NCBI GenBank assembly: GCA_023422775.1
Contig: JAFAGM010000147.1
Span: 1-20,227, forward strand
DNA length: 20,227 bases
DNA from: Pseudomonadota bacterium
GTDB lineage: Bacteria; Pseudomonadota; Alphaproteobacteria; Rhizobiales; Xanthobacteraceae
Direction: 5' to 3'
The translations under genes and the position numbers were made by a program. Each line of letters opens with the position of its first letter. Position 1 is the stretch's first letter. This document shows positions 14,507 through 20,227 of this stretch, piece by piece. Under the pieces are notes generated by a model. The model was not told where the DNA came from. It worked only from the letters and a program-made list of their open reading frames with translations, and did no database searches.

Positions 14507-15433
14507 ATGGCCAATATCCGCGTACTCGCCACCGATCTGGAGTTTCCCGAAGGGCCGGTGGTAATGCCCGACGGCTCGGTCGTGCTGGTCGAAATCCGCG
14601 GCAAACGGCTGACGCGGGTTTATCCCGACGGTCGCAAGGAGGTGGTCGCCCAGATCCCCGGCGGGCCCAACGGCGCGGCGCTCGGTCCCGATGGCAAGAT
14701 GTACGTCTGCAACAATGGCGGCTTCAGCTGGATTCCAACCGGCAAGATGATCATGCCGGGGCCGCAGCCCGATGACTATCAGGGCGGTTCGATCCAGCGC
14801 GTCGATTTGCAAAGCGGCAAGGTCGAGACGGTGATCGACAAATGCGGCGAGCACGGGCTGAGGGGGCCGAACGACCTGGTGTTCGACAAGCACGGCGGAC
14901 TCTGGTTCTCCGAGCTTGGCAAGCGCCGGCACCGCGAGATGGATGTCGGCGGGATATACTACCTCAAGCCCGGCTTGAAGGAGATCGTCGAGGTCGTGCA
15001 TGGCATCCTGCCCGCCAACGGCATCGGGCTTTCGCCCGACGAGAACATCGTCTACATCGCGGAGACGCCGACGGCGCGGCTGTGGGCTTACGATCTCTCC
15101 GCGCCCGGAACGCTGAAGCCGCGCGACGTGATCTATCGCGGCGAGCGCGGCAAGCCGATCGCGGGCCTCGGCGGCTACCAGATGTTCGACTCGATGGCGG
15201 TGGAAGCAAACGGAAATGTCTGCGTGGCGACACTGATCTCGGGCTGCATCTCGGTGGTCGCGCCCGACGGCACGCTGGTCGAGCAGGTGCCGACCGGCGA
15301 CCGCGTCACCACCAACATCGCGTTCGGCGGGCCGGAACTGAAGACGGCCTATATCACGCTGTCGGGCAAGGGCGAACTGATCGCGATGGACTGGCCGCGA
15401 TCTGGACTGGCGCTGAATTATTTGAACAAGTAG
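14507..15433 (+). CDS. SMP-30/gluconolactonase/LRE-like protein
   Basis: Six-bladed beta-propeller protein of 308 residues, with no signal peptide. Residues matching the divalent-metal ligands of the SMP-30/gluconolactonase family are in place: E15 (LEFPEGPV), N122 (RGPNDLVFD), N171 (PANGIGLSPDE) and D228 (MFDSMAVE). The family hydrolyses sugar lactones such as gluconolactone to the open acid. GGGAGG lies just before the ATG at 14507; the frame is open far upstream across the divergent gene, which is an artefact. Divergence from an enolase-superfamily protein suggests a lactone-to-acid-to-dehydration sequence. The precise sugar is not known. Confidence 0.9.
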   Translation: MANIRVLATDLEFPEGPVVMPDGSVVLVEIRGKRLTRVYPDGRKEVVAQIPGGPNGAALGPDGKMYVCNNGGFSWIPTGKMIMPGPQPDDYQGGSIQRVDLQSGKVETVIDKCGEHGLRGPNDLVFDKHGGLWFSELGKRRHREMDVGGIYYLKPGLKEIVEVVHGILPANGIGLSPDENIVYIAETPTARLWAYDLSAPGTLKPRDVIYRGERGKPIAGLGGYQMFDSMAVEANGNVCVATLISGCISVVAPDGTLVEQVPTGDRVTTNIAFGGPELKTAYITLSGKGELIAMDWPRSGLALNYLNK

Positions 15434-15446
15434 TCGCTGATAGTAA

Positions 15447-15544
15447 CCCTCATGGTGAGGAGCGCGTAGCGCGTCTCGAACCATGAGGCCACAGATGGGG
15501 CCTTCATCCTTCGAGACGCCGCTTCGCGGCTCCTCAGGATGAGG
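15447..15544. repeat. Palindromic Bradyrhizobium repeat element
   Basis: A 98-bp element bounded by CCTCATGGTGAGGAG and CTCCTCAGGATGAGG, which are inverted copies with 13 of 15 bases matching. Inside, CGTCTCGAA and TTCGAGACG form a second inverted pair. This is a very common Bradyrhizobium intergenic repeat as I know it. It sits between the lactonase-like gene and the acetyltransferase gene and may separate their transcripts. Confidence 0.8.
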
Positions 15545-15560
15545 AAATGGAGTATGCGGA

Positions 15561-16154
15561 ATGGCCTTCCTAGAACCGGTTACCCTCAAGGGCGCGCATG
15601 CGCGGCTGGAGCCGTTGTCGCAGGATCAATGCGACGGGCTGGTGGAAGCGGTGCGGGACGGGGAACTGTGGAAGCTCTGGTACACGTTCATTCCGACCGC
15701 CGAAAACATGCGCCAGGAGATCGACCGCCGGCTCGGGCTGTACGCGGCGGGCTCGATGCTGCCGTTCACGGTCTACGATGCCGACGGCAGGATCGCGGGC
15801 ATGACGACCTACATGAACGTCGATGCCGCCAACCGCCGGGTCGAGATCGGCTCGACCTGGTACGCCAGGCGCGTGCAGCGCAGCGCGCTCAATACGCAGT
15901 GCAAATTGCTGTTGCTGACGCATGCCTTCGAGAAGCTCGATTGCATTGCGGTGGAATTCCGCACGCACTTCTTCAATCACCAGAGCCGGCGCGGCATCGA
16001 GCGTCTCGGCGCAAAGCAGGATGGCATCCTGCGCAACCACCAGATCGCGCCGAACGGCACGTTGCGCGACACTGTGGTTTACAGCATCATCGCCGGCGAA
16101 TGGCCGACGGTGAAGGCGCACCTCAACTATCAACTCAACGAGAAGACGCGGTAA
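15561..16154 (+). CDS. GNAT family N-acetyltransferase (RimJ/RimL-like)
   Basis: Cytoplasmic protein of 197 residues with the GNAT fold of the RimJ/RimL type, which moves an acetyl group from acetyl-CoA to an amine. It starts LKGAHARLEPLSQDQ, typical of this group, then has the central strands (PFTVYDADGRIAGMTTYMNVD; RRVEIGSTWYARRVQRSALNTQCKLLLLTHAFEKL), and the late segment FFNHQSRRGIERLGAKQDGILRNH, which corresponds to the usual N-x-x-S-x-x-x-x-E/x-x-G-F region. The acetyl-CoA loop lacks the full Q/R-x-x-G-x-G/A and reads RRVQRSALN, as in many RimL-like members. A second GMC gene follows after 27 bp and is probably co-transcribed. The acceptor substrate is unknown. Confidence 0.88.
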   Translation: MAFLEPVTLKGAHARLEPLSQDQCDGLVEAVRDGELWKLWYTFIPTAENMRQEIDRRLGLYAAGSMLPFTVYDADGRIAGMTTYMNVDAANRRVEIGSTWYARRVQRSALNTQCKLLLLTHAFEKLDCIAVEFRTHFFNHQSRRGIERLGAKQDGILRNHQIAPNGTLRDTVVYSIIAGEWPTVKAHLNYQLNEKTR

Positions 16155-16181
16155 CGCCCACGCCGCGCTAGAAACGATACG

Positions 16182-17825
16182 ATGGAAACGTTCGATTACG
16201 TGATTATCGGCGCGGGCTCCGCGGGAAGCGTGCTCGCCAACCGGCTCGGCGAAGATACCGCCACCCGCATCTGCGTGCTCGAGGCTGGGCCGAGCGACTG
16301 GCATCCCTACATCCATCTGCCGGCCGGTTTCATCAAGACGTTCCACATGAAGAGCGTCAACTGGGCCTATCAGCAGGAACCGGGACCGTGGACCGGCGGC
16401 CGCAGCATCTATGCGCCGCGCGGCAAGACGCTGGGCGGTTCGTCCTCCATCAACGGCCATATCTACAACCGCGGCCAGCGCCAGGATTTCGACACCTGGG
16501 CGCAGCAGGGCAATCGCGGCTGGGGCTATCCGGACATCCTGCCGTATTTCAAGCGGATGGAGCGAAGGGTCGGGGAGGGCGATGAGACCTATCGCGGGCG
16601 CGATGGCAGTCTCACCGTCACCACGATGGACTGGAACGATCCGCTGTGCGAGGCCTTCATGGAAGGCGCGGTCAGCCTCGGTATCCCGCGCAACCCGGAC
16701 TACAACGGCGCGATCCAGGAGGGCGTGTCCTACTGCCAGCGCACCATCGAGAAGGGCCTGCGCATGAGTGCTGCGAAAGCGTTCCTGCATCCGGCTCGGA
16801 AGCGGGGTAACGTCGACGTGCGCACGCATGCGCATGTCACCAACATCATCTTCGAGGGCAAGCGCGCGGTCGGCGTGCGCTACCTCAGGGGCGGCAAGGG
16901 CGGCACACTGGTCGAGGTGCGCGCCAGCAAGGAAGTCATCCTGTCCGGCGGCGCCTATAATTCGCCGCAGGTGCTGCAATTGTCCGGCGTCGGTTCGCCG
17001 GAACTGTTGGGCTCGCTCGGCATCGAGGTGCGGCATGCGCTGCCGGGCGTCGGCGAAGGCCTGCAGGATCACTACGCGCCGCGTTCGGTCGCGCGGGTCA
17101 AGAACATCAGGACCATCAACGAACTCCGGCGCGGCCTGAGCCTCTGGGTCGAGGCGATGAAATGGGCCACCACGCGGCGCGGGCTGCTCTCGTTGTCGCC
17201 GACCATGGTCTATTGCTTCTGGCACTCCGGCGAGACCACGGAAAGCTCCGACCTGCAGCTGACGTTCACGCCGGCGAGCTACAAGGAGGGCGTGCAGGGC
17301 CAGCTCGAGGACGAGCCCGGCATGACCGTTGCCTCATGGCAGCAGCGGCCGGAGAGCCGCGGTTATGTCCGCATTCGCTCCGCCGATCCGTTCGCGCCGC
17401 CGGTCATCCAGACCAACTATCTGGTCGAGGAGATCGATCGCCGCGTGGTCGTCGCCGGCATGAAGCTGGCGCGGCGGCTGCTGCAGTCCGCGCCGCTCGC
17501 GCCCTATTATGCCTACGAGGATTTCCCCGGCCCCAAGGTTCAGAGCGACGACGAATTCCTCGCCGCCGCCACCGAGCGCGGCACCACCACGTTCCACCCC
17601 GGCTGCACCTGCCGCATGGGACCTGCGGACACCAAATGGGCCGTGGTCGACGACCAGTTGCGCGTGCACGGGCTGCAGGGATTGCGCGTGGTCGACGCCT
17701 CGATCATGCCGCGGATGATCTCGGCCAACCTCAACGCCTCGACGCTGATGATCGCCGACAAGGCCTCCGACATGATCCGCGGCAAGACGGCGCCGGAAGC
17801 GGTGCGGTTCCCGGTGTCTGCTTAG
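16182..17825 (+). CDS. GMC family FAD-dependent oxidoreductase (choline dehydrogenase-like), second copy
   Basis: Flavoprotein of 547 residues that should oxidise an alcohol. The FAD-binding motif GAGSAG is at residues 10-15, followed by the acidic residue of VLEAGP. GMC signature 1 is APRGKTLGGSSSINGHIYNRG and signature 2 is SGGAYNSPQVLQLSGVG. The catalytic His is H472 in FHPGCTCRMG, and N516/N518 (ANLNAST) supply the second catalytic position, which is NIH in the other GMC protein of this window. The two are related but clearly not recent duplicates, since many stretches differ. It lies 27 bp after the acetyltransferase gene and converges on the Baeyer-Villiger monooxygenase gene. The substrate is unknown. 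Confidence 0.92.
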   Translation: METFDYVIIGAGSAGSVLANRLGEDTATRICVLEAGPSDWHPYIHLPAGFIKTFHMKSVNWAYQQEPGPWTGGRSIYAPRGKTLGGSSSINGHIYNRGQRQDFDTWAQQGNRGWGYPDILPYFKRMERRVGEGDETYRGRDGSLTVTTMDWNDPLCEAFMEGAVSLGIPRNPDYNGAIQEGVSYCQRTIEKGLRMSAAKAFLHPARKRGNVDVRTHAHVTNIIFEGKRAVGVRYLRGGKGGTLVEVRASKEVILSGGAYNSPQVLQLSGVGSPELLGSLGIEVRHALPGVGEGLQDHYAPRSVARVKNIRTINELRRGLSLWVEAMKWATTRRGLLSLSPTMVYCFWHSGETTESSDLQLTFTPASYKEGVQGQLEDEPGMTVASWQQRPESRGYVRIRSADPFAPPVIQTNYLVEEIDRRVVVAGMKLARRLLQSAPLAPYYAYEDFPGPKVQSDDEFLAAATERGTTTFHPGCTCRMGPADTKWAVVDDQLRVHGLQGLRVVDASIMPRMISANLNASTLMIADKASDMIRGKTAPEAVRFPVSA

Positions 17826-17844
17826 AGCATCTCGCTCAGATCGT

Positions 17845-17875
17845 CGTCATGGCCGGGACGAGCCCGGCCATGACG
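17845..17875. terminator. Perfect palindrome between convergent genes (REP-type, bidirectional terminator candidate)
   Basis: CGTCATGGCCGGG pairs with CCCGGCCATGACG, a perfect 13-bp stem with the loop ACGAG. It lies 20 bp after the GMC stop and 48 bp from the end of the convergent monooxygenase gene. The sequence is that of a very frequent Bradyrhizobium palindromic repeat. It lacks a T-run but is well placed to stop transcription from both sides. Confidence 0.7.
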
Positions 17876-17922
17876 AGACAGATGAGCATTTGAGCGCATG
17901 CGCTGCGCCAAACCGTCCTGCC

Positions 17923-19425
17923 TCAGCCGTAGACGAATGCCTTGTCCTTCAGGTCGATGTTCGGGAATTCGTCCTTCTCGGCCCAGTAATCCTGGTTGTG
18001 CTGCCATTCCGGCTTGTCGCCGCGCTTGGGCAGCAAGTGCATGCCGCGCATCATGTAGCCGGGATTGAAGTTTTCCGGATCGATCCAGGGCAGCAGCGGC
18101 ATGTTGTGGTCTTCGGGACGCAATTGCGGCGTCACCTTCTTCACGCCGGTCGCCTTCATGTGCGTGAGCAGCCGGCAGACGAAATCGGCAACGAGATCGA
18201 CGCGTAGCGTCCAGCTGGCGCGGAAATAGCCGAACACCCAGACGAGGTTCGGAACGCCGGTGAACATCATGCCGCGATAGGTCACGGTGTCGGCGAAGTC
18301 GAGCGGCTTGCCGTCGACGGCGAAATCGATGTCGCCGTTGGCCGAGAGGTGGAAGCCGGTCGCGGTGACGATGATGTCGGCTTCGAGCTCCTTGCCTGAT
18401 TTTAGCAGGATACCCTTCTCGGTGAAGCGGTCGATCTCGTCGGTGACGACGGAAGCCTTGCCGGACTTGATGCCCTGGAACAGGTCGCCGTCGGGAATGA
18501 AGGCGATACGCTGCCGCCACGGCCGGTAGCTCGGCGTGAAGTGGGTCGCGATGTCGTAGTCCTTGCCGAGATAGGCCTCGACCGCGGAAAGCAGATCCTT
18601 CTTGGCCGCTTCCGGCTCCGCGAACGTCTTGCGGGTGAAGGCATCCTGGTCGAACAGGATCTTGCGGCGGGTGATCTCGTGGATCCACGTCTCGTCGACC
18701 TGCAGTTTCCGAAGTTCCTCCGCGATTTCGATCGCGTTGCGTCCGGTGCGAAAATATGTCGGTGAGCGCTGCAGCATGGTGACGTGCGCGGCATCTGGCG
18801 CCATCGCCGGGATCAGCGTCGCTGCCGTGGCGCCCGAGCCGATGACGATGACGCGCTTGTTCCTGTAGTCGAGATCCTCAGGCCATTTCTGCGGGTGGAC
18901 GATCGGGCCCTTGAATTTGGCCATGTCCTTCCACTCCGGCGTATAGCCCTCGGTGTGGCGGTAATAGCCCTGGCACATCCAGAAGAAATTGGTGGTGAAG
19001 CGAAGCTGCTGGCCGGTATCCGTGCGCGTCGCCTCGATGGTCCAGAGATTCTCCTCGCTCGACCAGGACGCCGAGGTGATGGTGTGCTGATAGCGGATGT
19101 GCCGGGCGAGATCGTTCTCCTCGATCACTTCGCCCATATACTTCAGGATTTCCGCGGCGCTTGCGATCGGCGCCGACGTCCACGGCTTGAAGCGATAGCC
19201 GAAAGTGTGCAGATCGCTGTCGGAGCGGATGCCGGGATAGCGGTGGGTGCTCCAGGTACCGCCAAAGGTCTTCTGGGTTTCCAGCGCCACGAACGTCGTT
19301 CCCGGACATTGCGTGGTGAGGTGATAGGCCGCGCCGACGCCGGAGATGCCGGCGCCCGCGATCAGAACGTCGAAATGCTCGGTGGCGCCGGGTGAAGTCT
19401 TGTCGATCTGCGTTTGAACGTTCAT
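17923..19425 (-). CDS. Flavin-containing Baeyer-Villiger monooxygenase, EthA-like
   Basis: Enzyme of 500 residues that uses FAD, NADPH and oxygen to insert an oxygen next to a ketone or to oxidise a sulfur atom. Two dinucleotide-binding motifs are present: GAGISG (24-29, FAD) and GSGATA (196-201, NADPH). The family fingerprint F-x-G-x3-H-x3-W-P is seen as FKGPIVHPQKWP (171-182). GTWSTHRYPGIRSDSD (56-71) and the C-terminal FNPGYMMR closely resemble Mycobacterium EthA as I know it, and the length is similar (EthA is about 490). The natural substrate is not known. It is divergent from nothing nearby; a MoxR gene lies upstream on the same strand, 83 bp away. Confidence 0.92.
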   Translation of the reverse strand: MNVQTQIDKTSPGATEHFDVLIAGAGISGVGAAYHLTTQCPGTTFVALETQKTFGGTWSTHRYPGIRSDSDLHTFGYRFKPWTSAPIASAAEILKYMGEVIEENDLARHIRYQHTITSASWSSEENLWTIEATRTDTGQQLRFTTNFFWMCQGYYRHTEGYTPEWKDMAKFKGPIVHPQKWPEDLDYRNKRVIVIGSGATAATLIPAMAPDAAHVTMLQRSPTYFRTGRNAIEIAEELRKLQVDETWIHEITRRKILFDQDAFTRKTFAEPEAAKKDLLSAVEAYLGKDYDIATHFTPSYRPWRQRIAFIPDGDLFQGIKSGKASVVTDEIDRFTEKGILLKSGKELEADIIVTATGFHLSANGDIDFAVDGKPLDFADTVTYRGMMFTGVPNLVWVFGYFRASWTLRVDLVADFVCRLLTHMKATGVKKVTPQLRPEDHNMPLLPWIDPENFNPGYMMRGMHLLPKRGDKPEWQHNQDYWAEKDEFPNIDLKDKAFVYG

Positions 19426-19508
19426 CTGCCCTGTTCTTTTTTGCTTGTCGCGTTGCGCGAAACGAAACGCCAGAACTTTAGGTTCCGGCGCTAGAAGTCG
19501 TTAGCGAA

Positions 19509-20227
19509 TTATACTTCGCGGCGGCTGAGGAAGGCCAGCCGCTCGAACAGGTGCACGTCCTGCTCATTCTTGAGCAACGCACCGTGCAGTGGCGGGATCA
19601 GCTTGCGCGGATCGCGCTCCCTTAGCATTTCCGGCGTGATGTCCTCGTTCAGCAGCAGCTTGAGCCAGTCGAGCAGCTCCGAGGTCGAGGGCTTCTTCTT
19701 CAGGCCCGGCACTTCGCGCACCTCGAAGAAGATGCGCAACGCTTCCTCGACGAGACGCTTCTTGATGCCGGGGAAGTGCACGTCGACGATCCGGCCCATG
19801 GTGTCGGCGTCGGGGAACTTGATGTAGTGGAAGAAGCAGCGGCGCAGGAAGGCGTCCGGCAGTTCCTTCTCGTTGTTGGAGGTGATCATCACGATCGGGC
19901 GCAGGCTCGCCTTGATATTCTCGCCGGTCTCGTAGACGTAGAATTCCATGCGGTCGAGTTCCAGCAGCAGGTCGTTGGGGAATTCGATGTCGGCCTTGTC
20001 GATCTCGTCGATCAGCAGCACCGGGCGCTTGTCGTGGGTGAACGCTTCCCACAATTTGCCGCGCTTGATGTAGTTCGAGATATCCGAAACCCTGCTGTCG
20101 CCGAGCTGGCTGTCGCGCAGGCGGGAGACCGCGTCGTATTCGTACAGGCCCTGCTGCGCCTTGGTGGTGGACTTGATGTGCCAGGTCAGCAGCGGCGCGC
20201 CGAGCGCCTTGGAGACTTCCTCGGCCA
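19509..20227 (-). CDS. MoxR-type AAA ATPase, C-terminal part (runs off the window)
   Basis: About 238 codons up to the stop at 19509; the N-terminal part, including Walker A, lies beyond 20227. The frame is open without a break through the whole visible part; a TTG at 20052 is internal and not the start. Visible motifs: WHIKSTTKAQQGLYEYDAV, Walker B VLLIDEIDKAD, sensor 1 IVMITSNNEKELPDAFLRRC with the arginine pair after it, and a helical lid domain (about the last 90 residues) with LLDWLKLLL. MoxR ATPases act as chaperones that mature or assemble metalloenzymes, often with a VWA-domain partner encoded next to them; that partner is not downstream here. The family call is firm; the client is unknown. 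Confidence 0.9.
   Translation of the reverse strand, partial: AEEVSKALGAPLLTWHIKSTTKAQQGLYEYDAVSRLRDSQLGDSRVSDISNYIKRGKLWEAFTHDKRPVLLIDEIDKADIEFPNDLLLELDRMEFYVYETGENIKASLRPIVMITSNNEKELPDAFLRRCFFHYIKFPDADTMGRIVDVHFPGIKKRLVEEALRIFFEVREVPGLKKKPSTSELLDWLKLLLNEDITPEMLRERDPRKLIPPLHGALLKNEQDVHLFERLAFLSRREV

Noticed and set aside
14842..15486. Plus-strand frame overlapping the lactonase-like gene in another phase
   Set aside because: Arg/Gly-rich shadow of the SMP-30-like gene, which has a proper ribosome binding site and metal ligands.
20052..20054. TTG as the start of the MoxR gene
   Set aside because: The frame continues upstream to the window edge with conserved MoxR sequence, so this codon is an internal Leu.

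Overview
The window looks like the chromosome of a Bradyrhizobium-type alphaproteobacterium. This rests on the high GC content, the gene families, and several dispersed repeats I recognise from Bradyrhizobium: a composite repeat at about 8735-9240 and palindromic elements at 9252-9352, 15447-15544 and 17845-17875. No tRNA, rRNA, CRISPR array, insertion sequence, phage or plasmid gene was seen.

Layout. 79-2845: an MFS transporter converges on a GMC flavin oxidoreductase, and their 3' ends overlap by 26 bp. 2923-3569: the C-terminal half of a DUF4239-type membrane protein, apparently cut off at its 5' end, next to degenerate repeat sequence. 3570-5506: an envelope gene set made of a Cys-rich repeat protein, a translationally coupled OmpA-like protein and an orphan amino-acid-type solute-binding protein. 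5507-8665: a formate/nitrite-family channel followed by a PP2C phosphatase/Ser-Thr kinase fusion. 8666-9410: repeat DNA. 9411-12651: intracellular PHB depolymerase (minus), glutathione S-transferase, cupin protein, and a small conserved hypothetical (minus). 12847-13215: a small periplasmic coiled-coil protein. 13232-15433: a divergent pair, an enolase-superfamily protein and an SMP-30/gluconolactonase-like protein. 15561-17825: a GNAT acetyltransferase and a second GMC oxidoreductase. 17923-19425: an EthA-like Baeyer-Villiger monooxygenase (minus). 19509-20227: the C-terminal part of a MoxR AAA ATPase (minus) that runs off the right edge.

The most interesting part is the 519-bp region before the channel gene. 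It holds, in order, an NtrC-like 17-bp site (5569-5585), a full match to the sigma-54 promoter consensus (5670-5685) and, right at the predicted transcript start, two hairpins with six-base loops that both have A at loop position 1 and G at position 4. That pair is the known signature of RNAs bound by ANTAR antiterminators such as NasR/NasT. A competing hairpin overlaps the second one. The channel and the phosphatase/kinase therefore look like a nitrate/nitrite-assimilation operon with two-level control: nitrogen limitation (NtrC, sigma-54) and nitrate/nitrite sensing (ANTAR RNA). The membrane-anchored phosphatase/kinase is a candidate post-translational layer. The rest of the window is mostly ordinary accessory metabolism: oxidoreductases, storage-polymer turnover, and a sugar-acid/lactone gene pair whose enolase-family member has unusual catalytic residues.
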